Positions 31,862 to 40,853 of a stretch of DNA of 64,000 nt are shown here, in pieces. This DNA is from Palsa-504 sp963744575 (GTDB lineage Bacteria; Actinomycetota; Actinomycetes; Streptosporangiales; Streptosporangiaceae). Position numbers and translations under genes: made by a program. Location: NCBI GenBank assembly GCA_963744575.1, contig CAVUUF010000025.1, positions 603,486 to 667,485 on the forward strand, given 5' to 3'. A model generated the notes under the pieces. It saw nothing but the letters and a program-made list of their open reading frames with translations, was not told the DNA's origin and made no database searches. Positions within the stretch are counted from its first letter, which is position 1. Each line of letters begins with the position of its first letter.

Positions 31862-33421
31862 CTAGCCCCGTCCGGTCCGGCGCTGGGTCAGGCGTGCCGA
31901 CCTCCACTTCAGGTCCCTGATCCGGCGCCGCCGCGGCTGGCGGCCCCACGACCTCCACGGCCGCGCGGGCTCGGGCAGCTTCGGCGGCCGGGCGAAGGCG
32001 GGCTCGGCGTCCAGATCCACCGCGTCCAGCGGTGATCCGGCGGCCGCGTCCCGGCGGGTCAGCGGCGGCAGGTTCCACTTCTCCTCGATGAGCTTGAGCA
32101 CCGAGGTGTGGTCCAGCGTCTTGCTGAGCACGTAGTCCCGGCGGGCGTAGGGGGAGACGATGACGGCCGGCACCCGGAAGCCGTAGCGGCGGTAGTCGCG
32201 CGGGCCCTCGTCGATGGCCTTCAGCCGGGCGAAGCCGCCACCGAACACCGGGCTGAGCACGGTGCGCAGCCACGCCGGCAGGTCGAGGATGTAGTTGTGC
32301 CCGGGCACGTCGTCCGGCGGCACCGCCTCCGGCGGCGGCACGTGGTCGTAGTAGCCGCCGTGCTCGTCGTAGAGCCAGATCAGCAGCGTGTGCGGCCAGC
32401 CGGGACCGTGCATGACGCGGTTGATCACCTCGGCGGCGAACGACTCGCCCCGGGTGATGTCCTGCGGGTTCTCCTCCGAATAGGTCTCGAAGTCCGGGTC
32501 CACGATGCTGACGGCGGGCAGCCGGCCCGCGTCGGCGTCGGCGAAGAACTGCTCGGTCCGGCGCAGATGCCGGATGCAGCTGGCCAGCCCGAGCGGGTAC
32601 AGGTCGGCGGTGAATGACTTGTTCCCGACGGCCCGGTCGGCCACGCCCGGCAGCCACCGGCCGACCTGCGCCAGCCGCCGGATCGCGGTCAGCCCCCGGC
32701 CGCCGAACACCCGGCGCGCCAGCACCGAGTAGTGCCGCACGTTGTGGTAGTTGACCCAGGAGATGCGGTGCCTGGTGAGCACGTCGAAGATGGTCCCGTT
32801 CTCCGGGTAGTCGATGATGTCCCAGGGCAGGTCGTCGATGAGCCCGTGGGCCGTGCCCGAGATGAGGAACCTGCGGTTGGGGAACGTCGGGCCCACGCAG
32901 GAACTGAACCAGCGGTCGGCCAGCGGGAAGGTCCGCGCCAGCCCGTAGTAGAACGGCAGGTCGTCCTCGGTCCAGTAGCCCATCGGCACGTTCGGGTCGG
33001 CGCCGGGCAGCGCCTTGGCCACGGCGGCGGCGAAGCCGTCGTTGCGGCCGCCTGCGTACTGGATGTGGCTGGCGTGCCAGTTCTGGCTGGGATTGTTCTT
33101 CACCTGGGTGGTGGAGGACGCGTGGTGGGCCCGGTAGCCCTGGCCGTCCGGCAGGTAGTTGACCACATCCGGCTGGCCGTCCGGGCCGAGCGGCAGGCCC
33201 TCGCCCCGGTCGGCGAGCATGCCGAGGTAGTTGTCGTAGGAGTGGTTCTCCATCATCAGGATGACGATGTGCCTGATCTGCGGCAGCAGGTCGGCGCCCT
33301 CGGGCCGGTCCGGCCGCGGCCGCTCACCCGTCTCCGGCTGCGTGATCCCGCGCCGCGCCGCGATCCGCGCCGAGGACGCGCGGTGGCGCCTGATCTCACG
33401 TCTTTCCAGCCTCTCCAGCAA
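31862..33421 (-). CDS. phosphoesterase, phospholipase C/acid phosphatase family
   Basis: About 519 aa. The alkaline-phosphatase-superfamily core is evident: IRHIVILMMENHSYDNYLG (metal site and nucleophile region), WFSSCVGPTFPNRRFLISGTA (split as WFSSCVGPTF / PNRRFLISGTA), LIWLYDEHGGYYDHVPPP and VSPYARRDYV. There is no ATG near the domain; TTG 33421 with an AGGAGG 9 nt upstream is the best start, so export cannot be judged from a signal peptide, though the family is usually secreted and cleaves phospholipids or phosphate esters. The C-terminus is Arg-rich. Confidence 0.85.
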   Translation of the reverse strand: MLERLERREIRRHRASSARIAARRGITQPETGERPRPDRPEGADLLPQIRHIVILMMENHSYDNYLGMLADRGEGLPLGPDGQPDVVNYLPDGQGYRAHHASSTTQVKNNPSQNWHASHIQYAGGRNDGFAAAVAKALPGADPNVPMGYWTEDDLPFYYGLARTFPLADRWFSSCVGPTFPNRRFLISGTAHGLIDDLPWDIIDYPENGTIFDVLTRHRISWVNYHNVRHYSVLARRVFGGRGLTAIRRLAQVGRWLPGVADRAVGNKSFTADLYPLGLASCIRHLRRTEQFFADADAGRLPAVSIVDPDFETYSEENPQDITRGESFAAEVINRVMHGPGWPHTLLIWLYDEHGGYYDHVPPPEAVPPDDVPGHNYILDLPAWLRTVLSPVFGGGFARLKAIDEGPRDYRRYGFRVPAVIVSPYARRDYVLSKTLDHTSVLKLIEEKWNLPPLTRRDAAAGSPLDAVDLDAEPAFARPPKLPEPARPWRSWGRQPRRRRIRDLKWRSARLTQRRTGRG

Positions 33422-33564
33422 GCCCTGCCACCTCCTGAGATCCGGGCGGCGCCAGCCAGCCGCGATCCTCCTGCTTTCCCCAGCACGATTCCGCAAACAG
33501 CCCGGCCCCGCCGCCCGGCCGCCCCGCGCCCTCCCCGCCCGCAGCACCCGCCCCGAGCTTGACT

Positions 33565-33801
33565 TCAGCTTCCGATAGGCGGTGCCCACTGCGGCCGCCG
33601 GATCAGGCAGAACGGGTGGCCGGCCGGGTCGGCGTAAACCCCGTCGCCGTCGAGCCTCGTCGCGCCGAGGGCCAGCACCCGCGGACCGGCCGCCGCCACG
33701 TCCTCCACCATCACGTCCAGGTGCATCTGCTGCGGCCGGCCCGGGTCCGGCCAGGCCGGCGGCTGGTGGCCGGGCGCGAGCGCCAGCGCCAGCCCGGCCA
33801 C
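33565..33801 (-). pseudogene. VOC/glyoxalase-like protein, N-terminal half missing
   Basis: 78 codons carrying only the second half of a glyoxalase-like domain: HQPPAWPDPGRPQQMHLDVM, then DVAAAGPRVLALGATRLDG and YADPAGHPFCLI. The first ~50 residues, with the first beta-alpha-beta module, are absent; the reading opens at a GTG directly upstream of the metallophosphoesterase promoter. It is probably a 5'-truncated remnant. Confidence 0.65.
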
Positions 33802-33833
33802 CGGACCTCAGGCCGCTTGCTACCGTCAGGCGC

Positions 33834-34613
33834 ATGCGGATCGCCCACCTCAGTGACCCCCACCTGATGAGGGGTCCCCTGGCGGCCCAGCCCGCCGCGA
33901 ACCTCGCCGCGGCGCTCGGCCGCGCGCTGGCGATCGGGCCGCGGCCGGATTGCGTCGTGATCACCGGCGACCTGGCCGACACCGGGCACCCGGACGAGTA
34001 CGCCACGCTGCGGACCATCCTGCGGCGCTGCCCGGTGCCCGTGCACCTCGCGGCCGGCAATCACGACGACCCGGGCGCCCTCATCGCCAGGTTCGGCGAC
34101 ACCGAGTACCTGGGCCACGGCGTGTCGCCCTCTTACGTCGTGGAATACCCGCGGGCCACCCTGCTCGTGGCCAACTCCTGGGTGCACGGCAGCCCGGCCG
34201 GCCGCCTGGGCCCGGACCAGCTGGCCTGGATCGACCGGGCTCTCGGCGCCCGGCCGGACGTGCCCGCCCTGGTCTGCGTGCATCACCCGCCGCTGCCGGT
34301 CGGCATCCCGTTTCTCGACGGGATGATCCTGGACGACGGGGCCGAACTGGCCGGCGTCATCAGGATGCACCCGCACGTCGTCCGGGTGCTCGCCGGGCAT
34401 GTGCACCGCGACGTTTCCGCGCTGTTCGCCGGCACCCTGCTGACCGTCGCGCCCAGCACTTACCGGCAGAGCGCGCTGCGCCTGCACGACGCCGAACCGC
34501 CCGGCTACGTCGCCGAGCCGACCAGCTTCCTGCTGCACGTGCTCGACGGGCCCGGCTGCGTGACGCATTCCGTGGCGGTCAGTCACGCCGCCGCGGTCAC
34601 GGCGTTGTTCTGA
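33834..34613 (+). CDS. metallophosphoesterase, class III phosphodiesterase-like
   Basis: 259 aa from ATG 33834. All calcineurin-like metal motifs are present: DPH in AHLSDPHLM, VVITGDLAD, AAGNHDD, VCVHHPP and AGHVHRD. The closest described types are CpdA/Rv0805-like cyclic-nucleotide phosphodiesterases. TACCGT at 33821-33826 lies 7 nt before the ATG with no ribosome site, a clear leaderless configuration. It is divergent from the truncated VOC remnant. Confidence 0.92.
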   Translation: MRIAHLSDPHLMRGPLAAQPAANLAAALGRALAIGPRPDCVVITGDLADTGHPDEYATLRTILRRCPVPVHLAAGNHDDPGALIARFGDTEYLGHGVSPSYVVEYPRATLLVANSWVHGSPAGRLGPDQLAWIDRALGARPDVPALVCVHHPPLPVGIPFLDGMILDDGAELAGVIRMHPHVVRVLAGHVHRDVSALFAGTLLTVAPSTYRQSALRLHDAEPPGYVAEPTSFLLHVLDGPGCVTHSVAVSHAAAVTALF

Positions 34614-34641
34614 CCGTCAGCATCGGAACGCCGGTCGCGGC

Positions 34642-35610
34642 TTAGAACTCCTGGCCGCCGACGTCGGCCTGGCCGTGGGCCACCAGCCAGGCCAGCGCCT
34701 CGTGCAGCGCGTCCAGCGAGCTGTACCGCGGCGCGTACCCGAGCACCGCCCTGGCCCGGTCGATGCTCGCGGTGATGCTGCGGTGGGCATGCTCCCGCGT
34801 CACCGACGCGTGCTCGGCGCCGGCCTGGCGCTCGAACTCCGCCCAGTCGGTGAACTCGAGCACCGGCTCCCGGCCGAACCACCCCGCCACCCCCGCCGCC
34901 AGCCCGCGCTGCGTCATCGCCTGCCCGGCGACCACGTGGAAGCTGGCCCCGATCGCGGCCGGCCGGGACAGCGCCCGCTCGAAGGCCTGCGCCACGTCGT
35001 CCGCGTGCACATGATGCAGCACGCCGAGCCCGTGGTCGGGCAGCGCCAGCGGCTTTCCCGTGGCCAGGTGCGTCCAGACGGCGGGATCCAGGTTGCCGCC
35101 CGGCGTGATGACCGGCCAGCCCGGACCGCTGATGTGCCCGGGGTGCAGCACCACCGCGGGCACGCCGCCGGCCAGCGTCTCCCGGTGCAGCAGCGCCTCG
35201 ATCTCGGCCTTGCCCGTGCCGTACTCGCCGTAGGCGGTGCGCGGCTCGTCCTCGGAGACCGGCACCCGCAGCGCGGGACCGTGCACCCAGATGGTCCCGC
35301 AGTGGATCAGCAGCGGCCGGGACGGGCGCAGCGCGTCGACGAGCTGCCGCGCCGAGGCGGCGGTGAAGCAGATCAGGTCGATGACCACATCCGGTCGCAG
35401 CGCCGCCACCCGGCCCCCGAGCGTCCCTTCTTCATCCTCCGCGTCCCGGTCCACCGTCACCCTGGCGACCGAACCCCACTCCGGGCTCGCATGGTACGGC
35501 TCCCGGGCCCCGCGGCTCAGGGCGATCACCTCGTGACCGCCGCGTACCAGCCGTGGCACCAGGTAACTGCCGATGTGCCCGGTGGCTCCGATGACCACGA
35601 TCCGACTCAT
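34642..35610 (-). CDS. NAD-dependent epimerase/dehydratase family protein
   Basis: 322 aa from ATG 35610 (ribosome site GGGAGGGAG). Extended short-chain dehydrogenase with N-terminal VVIGATGHIGSYLVPRL and later segments IHCGTIWVHGP and AYGEYGTGKAEIE, where the YxxxK of the catalytic site lies. The C-terminal half binds the sugar or other substrate. No sugar-biosynthesis neighbours are present, so the substrate is unassigned. It converges on the metallophosphoesterase. Confidence 0.88.
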   Translation of the reverse strand: MSRIVVIGATGHIGSYLVPRLVRGGHEVIALSRGAREPYHASPEWGSVARVTVDRDAEDEEGTLGGRVAALRPDVVIDLICFTAASARQLVDALRPSRPLLIHCGTIWVHGPALRVPVSEDEPRTAYGEYGTGKAEIEALLHRETLAGGVPAVVLHPGHISGPGWPVITPGGNLDPAVWTHLATGKPLALPDHGLGVLHHVHADDVAQAFERALSRPAAIGASFHVVAGQAMTQRGLAAGVAGWFGREPVLEFTDWAEFERQAGAEHASVTREHAHRSITASIDRARAVLGYAPRYSSLDALHEALAWLVAHGQADVGGQEF

Positions 35611-35682
35611 CCGCGCTCCCTCCCGCGACACCAGCCCCGCCATATTCCCAGCCCCGCCCCGGTACCCGATAGGAAGAGCAGC

Positions 35683-35709
35683 ATTCCGAACGGATGTGGT
35701 GCGTGCCCC
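35683..35709. repeat. third, diverged CCCGAACGGG-type element
   Basis: ATTCCGAACGGATGTGGTG followed by CGTGCCCC resembles the elements at 8374 and 31782 over about 28 nt. It lies between the epimerase start and the stop of the small gene at 35808, so a terminator for the latter is possible. Confidence 0.4.
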
Positions 35710-35807
35710 GGCAACCGGCCCCCAGCGATTCCAGCCGGGACGCGAGCCCCAGGACCGCCGCTGGAACCTGGACCAGCTTCCCGGCGGCACCTTCCGGCGG
35801 GCTGCCC

Positions 35808-36050
35808 CTAGTTACGCCCGATGGCCGGGAACTGCGTCTCGTCCGCGGCCATGGCCTGGCGGGCGAGGATGGTGCGCAGCTCGTGCGTGACGCCGTCCGG
35901 ATACCGGTCGATGGCCGCCTGGAGATCGCACCGGGCGGCCGGAGAGGAATATCCGGCGAGTTCGCGCTCCAGCGCGGCACGCCGCTTGCGGGCCGCCTTC
36001 CGGCTGGCAGCCTGGGCCCGCAGCACCAGCAGACGTGCGGCAAGTGTCAT
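35808..36050 (-). CDS. small hypothetical protein, basic and helical
   Basis: 80 aa from ATG 36050 with ribosome site AGGAG. Rich in Ala, Arg and Lys in the first half (AASRKAARKRRAALERELAGY), written here as SRKAARKRRAALERELAGY, then DRYPDGVTHELRTILARQ. No domain recognised. The good ribosome site, amphipathic pattern and position between terminator-like elements support a real gene. Confidence 0.6.
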   Translation of the reverse strand: MTLAARLLVLRAQAASRKAARKRRAALERELAGYSSPAARCDLQAAIDRYPDGVTHELRTILARQAMAADETQFPAIGRN

Positions 36051-36148
36051 GCCAAGCTCCTAACGACTGCCGCAACCGGACGCGTCAAGCATAGCGCGGG
36101 TAACGACCACCTGAACGAGGCCGGAACCGCGCCACGGCACGTCGGCGC

Positions 36149-36187
36149 GCCTACGGCCCGGCGGTCACTGACCGCCGGGCCGTAGGC
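36149..36187 (-). terminator. 18-bp perfect stem terminator
   Basis: GCCTACGGCCCGGCGGTC (36149-36166) pairs perfectly with 36170-36187 around an ACT loop. It lies 57 bp after the stop of the beta-helix gene on the minus strand. Confidence 0.85.
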
Positions 36188-36243
36188 AAACGGGCCACGG
36201 GCAATCGGGTCCTAGCGCGCGGGCCCGCCGCCCAGCCGGGGCA

Positions 36244-37330
36244 TCAGTGGCACAGGCCCGGCGGGAGCGACGTCCCGCACGCGTTGCCCTTGAACCGGAC
36301 GCCCACTCCGGTGCCGTCCCAGACCAGGTCGGCCGGATGGTTGCGGAACGCGAAGTTGAAGGAGATCGTGTCGAAGTTGGGGTTGCTTCCGTGGGTGAGC
36401 GCCTTCGCGCTCGCCACGACGATGCCGCCCGAGTTGATCTGCTTGCCGCTGTTGCCCACCACCTTGTTGTGCGTGACCAGCGAGTGCGTCGCGCCGAGCA
36501 GCAGGATCCCGCCGCCCTGGAGGTTCACCGGGGTGTCATTGCTCTTGCGCGCAGAACTTGTTGTTGCTGAACACGCCGTTGTCCGCCACGGTGACGTTGC
36601 CCGCGCCCCCGGCCTGCCCGTCATCCAGGATCATGATGCCCTGGCAGTTCCCGCTGACGAAGTTGTCCTTGACCAGCACCTCCCGGGCGTGCCGGACGAA
36701 GATGCCGAACTGGTTGCCGTAGGCCTGGTCGTTGCGGACCACCGTGTCGGCGTCCGGAGAGTCCCCGACGTAGAACCCGGCCTCGTGGTTGCCGATCGCC
36801 ACGTCGTCGGCGAACAGGGTGTCCGTGGAGACGAAACGGGAGATGCCGTAGTCGCCGTCATTGACAGCGACGGTCCGGGTCACCTGCATGCCGCTGGTCC
36901 CGTAGCCGAACACCCCGTTCCCGGGGAAGCCGCTGACCAGCAGTCCGGTCACCTTGTCGTCGCGGACAGGCACGCTCACGGCGCCGGTCGTGGCGTTGAC
37001 GGCCTTGGCCAGGATGCACACGCCCGTCGGGCCGAACGCGCTGTTGCACAGCGTGTTCGGGAACTTCTTCGGCGGCACCAGGACGGTCCCCCCGCGGTAG
37101 GCGCCAAACCCGCGCAGCGTGATGCCGTCCGTGCGGATCTGCACGCTCTGGTGGTAAACGCCCGGCAGGATCAGCACCGTATCGCCGGGGCTCGCTTTGT
37201 TGACGGCGGCCTGAATTGACTGACCTGGATGGACCACGATGGTTCTTGATACCCAGGCTGACGCGGCCGTGGCCGAACTGATCACGATCGCAAGCGCAGC
37301 CACGCAGGCTGCTATGACAAATCTGCGCAT
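36244..37330 (-). pseudogene. secreted right-handed beta-helix protein, frameshifted
   Basis: The 5' part (37330 to about 36545) begins with a Sec signal peptide (MRRFVIAACVAALAIVISSA, cleavage after ASA) and a NosD/pectate-lyase-like beta-helix (GDTVLILPGVYHQS; GFYVGDSPDADTVVRNDQAYG, cut here as GFYVGDSPDADTVVRN). It stops at 36536, but the homologous reading resumes in another frame (NDTPVNLQGGGILLLGATHS, then GVGVRFKGNACG) to 36244. The shift is in a GCGCGC run near 36550, consistent with a 1-nt indel. Decay, sequencing error or slippage are all possible. Substrate unknown. Confidence 0.8.
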
Positions 37331-37642
37331 GCTTCCTCCCAGCCTCGAGGAGTACTGCCTCGAGGAATACGGTGTCGAGGAATGCCTCGCAGGAAAGCGG
37401 GTCCCCCCGCAGACATCCCCACCCTACTGATGTTTTGGACTGTACGACTCGGGTGGCCCATTTTCAAGCATGAACAAGGTTGAACAACGCAAAATCCGAC
37501 AATAATGAATAGTTATCGGCACGCAAATGTTAGGTAGCCCTGTGCCCGGCTGGAAGGCCGGCCAGGAAGCATCGCCCGGCGTGACCGTGCAGGTCGGCCC
37601 ACGGCCCGCGCTCTGCACTCACACCAGGTGAGCCTAGCCTGC
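37331..37642. other. intergenic region upstream of the beta-helix gene
   Basis: No gene was recognised. The stretch 37430-37530 is AT-rich for this genome. It contains TTGAAC and TAATGA separated by 17 bp on the plus strand, a good sigma-70-like promoter with no gene downstream on that strand. Short repeats of CCTCGAGGA lie at 37348-37395. Confidence 0.4.
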
Positions 37643-38329
37643 TCAGAACCCCTCGGCCGCCTGCGCCAGGAGGCGCGCGAGATCGGCGGGCGCGCTGATC
37701 ATGGGCCAGTGACCGGAATCGATGTCGAGGAACGAGACGTTCTTGCTCTTCGCCAGTTCGGCTACCGCGCCGTGGTCGATCCATTCCTTGGCCTGGGCGG
37801 GGGTGAACTCCGGGCAGACCAGGACCACCGGGACGTCATAGCGGCGTTCGTCGGCTAGCCTGACCACTCCCCGGATGACCCCTTCCGGGACCGGGATCGC
37901 GGCAGACGCGATGGCCTGCTTCGCGGCATCGTCGAGGTCGGCGGAGTCCGGCCCGTCGAACTCGCTCCAGCCCGGGAAAGCCATCGCGCCGTCCCGGATG
38001 GGGAAGCCGTCGAAGTAGGGTCTGCCGTCTGGGCAGGGAAAGCCGCCGATGAGGGCGAGCTTGCTGATCTTGCCGGGGCACGCGTCGGCGGCGAGCCATG
38101 CCAGGCTGCAGGCAGCGGAGTGCCCCACCACCATGGGTCTCCCGGCAGCTGCATTGACGGCCGCGATCACCGTGGCCGACTGGTCCGCGAGCGTCGCCGA
38201 TGTGTTGCCGTCGCCCTGGCCGGGCAGGGTGATCGGCACGGCGCGATGGCCGCGGGCCTCGAGCTGGGCGGCAACGTTGCCCCAGGCCGACCCGTCGAGC
38301 CATAGGCCGCCGATCAGCAGGATGTCCAT
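37643..38329 (-). CDS. alpha/beta hydrolase
   Basis: 228 aa from ATG 38329 (ribosome site AAAGGAAA). Starts DILLIGGLWLDGSAWGNVA; the nucleophile elbow is VVGHSAACSLAW and the late His lies in DSGHWPMISAP. Short cap region. Related to the EstC/pyrethroid-type or RutD-like hydrolases; substrate not predictable. Confidence 0.88.
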   Translation of the reverse strand: MDILLIGGLWLDGSAWGNVAAQLEARGHRAVPITLPGQGDGNTSATLADQSATVIAAVNAAAGRPMVVGHSAACSLAWLAADACPGKISKLALIGGFPCPDGRPYFDGFPIRDGAMAFPGWSEFDGPDSADLDDAAKQAIASAAIPVPEGVIRGVVRLADERRYDVPVVLVCPEFTPAQAKEWIDHGAVAELAKSKNVSFLDIDSGHWPMISAPADLARLLAQAAEGF

Positions 38330-38693
38330 TTCGGTTTCCTTTCTCATTGCGGGCAGGTCGCGCTCGCCGTGTCAGCGGGGTTTCCTGTCTCTGGAGGTTA
38401 GGCGCTGTTCCGGACGTTCGGGTTCCTGATTAGTCTGCTTCCGTGAAAGTCGACTCGAGCCCCACCGGGCGGGCGCTGCGGGCGCCGAGGCCGTCTTGCC
38501 GTGGCCGCGTGCGACGTGGCCGAATCCCGCCGGCGTGGTCGCGGGAAATGTAGTCATCTGACGACTCCTGTCGTGGGACATCGGGCTCTGAGTGTCCGTC
38601 CTGGCGGCTTGAAGCTGAGATGCGCGGTCCCTGACGCAGCGGCCCTGTCGCGGGCCTGGGCCGTTGACGCTCGCGCCTTGCTTGCTCGGCCGG
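38330..38693. other. intergenic, no gene recognised
   Basis: Overlapping readings here are short and compositionally random. No repeat or hairpin stands out. Confidence 0.4.
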
Positions 38694-39050
38694 TCACGCG
38701 GGGTACCTCCGGGATCGGAGTAGGCCGTGCTTGCACCGGTGACACGGCCGCGCAGGCGGCGGGCTCGGCGTGGTCGCCGCACGTTTGCTGCGGGTTCGCT
38801 CAGGATTGCTGAACGTCCCGCCACTGACATCGGCGTGGCTGTGGTCCGGGTGAGCGGCCGGGGGCCAGGTGCAGGCCGGTGAACATGCTGTGCAGGACAC
38901 CGACGGGACCGTGCCGTCGTCCTCGTCGAGGGTGCCCGGTTGGCTGGTGTCGGCCCGGCGAGCGGCTCGGGCGATCGCGCGGCGCTCGGCTTGGCGCTGC
39001 CGGTCGGCGATCCGTGCCGCGGTGATCTCGGACAAGATGACGGGGTGCAT
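38694..39050 (-). CDS. small hypothetical protein divergent from MerR
   Basis: 118 aa from ATG 39050. Only the first ~32 residues (HPVILSEITAARIADRQRQA) resemble the short basic helical proteins common in actinomycetes; the rest is Pro/Ser/Cys-rich and may be a frameshifted or untranslated tail. It is divergent from MerR and shares its promoter region, so it could be a MerR target. Confidence 0.45.
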   Translation of the reverse strand: MHPVILSEITAARIADRQRQAERRAIARAARRADTSQPGTLDEDDGTVPSVSCTACSPACTWPPAAHPDHSHADVSGGTFSNPERTRSKRAATTPSPPPARPCHRCKHGLLRSRRYPA

Positions 39051-39095
39051 CGTGGTGGTCCTTTCCAGGTTGCGATGACCGGACCATCGTCGGTG

Positions 39096-39118
39096 TTAAA
39101 GTTGACTTGATGTCAAAT
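39096..39118. promoter_or_regulatory. MerR-type dyad overlapping the merR start
   Basis: TTGAC at 39102-39106 and GTCAA at 39112-39116 form an inverted repeat with a 5-nt spacer. It overlaps the MerR ATG at 39110, which suggests autoregulation and control of the divergent gene. Confidence 0.5.
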
Positions 39119-39634
39119 CCCCATCCCGGACCCCGCGGTACCTCGCTGCTGGCCATCGGCGAGCTGGCCGCGCGCGCGGGCAAGCGCCCGTCCTCGATCC
39201 GCTACTACGAGCAGATCGGCCTGTTGCCCGAGCCGGCCCGTGTGCACGGGCAGCGCCGGTATGACCCGCAGGCGGTGCGCACGTTGGCGGTGATCGACAC
39301 CGCGCAGCGCGCGGGCCTGACCCTGGAGGAGATCAAGACCCTGCTGTCGGCCTCGCCCGAGGACGAATCAGCGGTCGACCGGCTCCGCGCAGTGGCTGAC
39401 CGCAAGCTTCCGCAGATCACCGCGTTGATCCAGCGCACCCAGCTCGTCCTTGGCTGGCTGGAGTCTGCCGCGCGCTGCGAATGCCCGAATCTCACCGAGT
39501 GCCCGCTGTTCGATGATCCGCCCCTGGAGGCCCACGACAGCGGCCCGCGCTCTGCCCACCAGGCGCCCATCCCAGGATCGCCACGGCCCGGGAGCCGTAG
39601 CGGGGCGAGCCTGTCCCGTGCGAGGTCTTCGTAG
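39110..39634 (+). CDS. MerR family transcriptional regulator
   Basis: 174 aa. The N-terminal MerR HTH and wing are clear (IGELAARAGKRPSSIRYYEQ, then IGLLPEPARVHGQRRYD), followed by a dimerisation helix. After the helix a Cys cluster CECPNLTECPLF resembles the metal or Fe-S binding region of SoxR/ZntR-like members, so a metal or redox signal is possible. The last ~35 residues are low complexity. No metal-efflux gene is adjacent. Confidence 0.88.
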   Translation: MSNPHPGPRGTSLLAIGELAARAGKRPSSIRYYEQIGLLPEPARVHGQRRYDPQAVRTLAVIDTAQRAGLTLEEIKTLLSASPEDESAVDRLRAVADRKLPQITALIQRTQLVLGWLESAARCECPNLTECPLFDDPPLEAHDSGPRSAHQAPIPGSPRPGSRSGASLSRARSS

Positions 39635-39700
39635 AGGACTTCGCAGGGCTGGATTGCCGTTGCGGTGAACCACTGCCGCCAGCTGGCGCACACTGGGAAC

Positions 39701-40621
39701 GTGACCGGCGGGAGCAAGGAATGGCCGCCCGGTGAGCTGCGGCGGGAGCTGCGGGAGCAGGCCGGTCTTGACGTGACCGCGGTGAGGGCCGCTGGCGCCG
39801 GGGAGTCACGGCGCGCGTTCTGGGTCACCGACCACGCCGGCACGGTCAGCGTGCTGAAGATAATGCCGGACGCGCCCCCGGAAGCGGTCGGCCACCTGCG
39901 CGAGCTGGAAGCCGTGCTGGCCCGGCTGCGCGACCGCGGGTACCCCGCACCCCGGTTCCGTGCCATCGGCCAGGTGCCCGGGCTGGTGTTCTGGATCACC
40001 GAACGCCTGGCCGGCGCTGCCCTGGACCGCGGCCAGCACGAACCAGACCACGCGGCGCTGGCGCGGCTGCTGCCCGGCCTGTTCCGGCTCAACGACGCCC
40101 AGGCGGGCCTGGGCACCGGCCCGCGCCGCTGGCGCAGCCTGATCACCCAGACGCTGACCAGCGGCGGCGACGGGTACTGCCTCCACTCCACCCTGCACGC
40201 CAGCCCACACGCCCGTGGCCTGATGCCAGTGCTGCGCCGCATCGGGCATACGTGCGGCCCGGCCATCCCGGACGGCCAGGACTTCGTCCACTACGACTTC
40301 ACCCCGGCCAACCTGCTGTCCGACGGCACCGCCGTCACCGGCGTGATCGACATCAACCCGCCCGTCCTGGCCGGTGACCGCGCCTTCGACCTGGCGACCT
40401 TGCTGTTCTACCACTACGACCACAACGAGATCCGCAACTCACTCAGCGCCCGGCTCCTGGACCTGGCCGGGCCCCGGGCAGCTAGCGCGTACCTCGCGCA
40501 CATGGTCCTGCGGCAAGTCGACTGGTCGCTGCGCCACCATCCCGCGGCCACCGCCACCCAACGGCACCTGCGCCTGGCCAAAGCCATCACCGCCGACCTC
40601 GCCCGCAGCCGGGCGCGCTGA
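39701..40621 (+). CDS. aminoglycoside phosphotransferase-like kinase
   Basis: 306 aa from GTG 39701; another GTG at 39665 is in frame. APH/choline-kinase fold: VLKIMPDAP in the N-lobe, catalytic loop FVHYDFTPANLLSDG (HxDxxxxN, with the His-x-Asp as HYD) and the metal Asp in GVIDINPPVLAGDRAFDLA. The catalytic loop is typical of small-molecule kinases; an antibiotic substrate is not implied. The hairpin at 40628-40644 follows. Confidence 0.85.
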   Translation: MTGGSKEWPPGELRRELREQAGLDVTAVRAAGAGESRRAFWVTDHAGTVSVLKIMPDAPPEAVGHLRELEAVLARLRDRGYPAPRFRAIGQVPGLVFWITERLAGAALDRGQHEPDHAALARLLPGLFRLNDAQAGLGTGPRRWRSLITQTLTSGGDGYCLHSTLHASPHARGLMPVLRRIGHTCGPAIPDGQDFVHYDFTPANLLSDGTAVTGVIDINPPVLAGDRAFDLATLLFYHYDHNEIRNSLSARLLDLAGPRAASAYLAHMVLRQVDWSLRHHPAATATQRHLRLAKAITADLARSRAR

Positions 40622-40627
40622 ATCCAT

Positions 40628-40644
40628 GCCGCTCTCAGAGCGGC
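40628..40644 (+). terminator. terminator hairpin after the APH-like gene
   Basis: GCCGCTC-TCA-GAGCGGC, a perfect 7-bp stem with a 3-nt loop, begins 7 nt after the stop at 40621. Confidence 0.7.
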
Positions 40645-40853
40645 GGATAAGCACGTCCTGCGAGCACAGCGACTATGCACATTGGCGTGCTGAGCGGCCA
40701 CACACTCGCCCTTTTGCCTGGCCGCCGGGACGACCGGGACACCCATGCCCGAAACCGGCCCGCCGCTCCTTGGGGGTATAGGCCCGGGCATCGGACCGTC
40801 ATGCGCATAGCGTCAGATCAGTGACTGATGTGTCAGTGGCTGGTCAGCCGCGG

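Noticed and set aside
31862..34060. Single 732-aa phosphoesterase reading
   Set aside because: The N-terminal 213 codons are antisense or intergenic to the VOC remnant and the metallophosphoesterase; the family domain begins near 33310, and TTG 33421 has a ribosome site.
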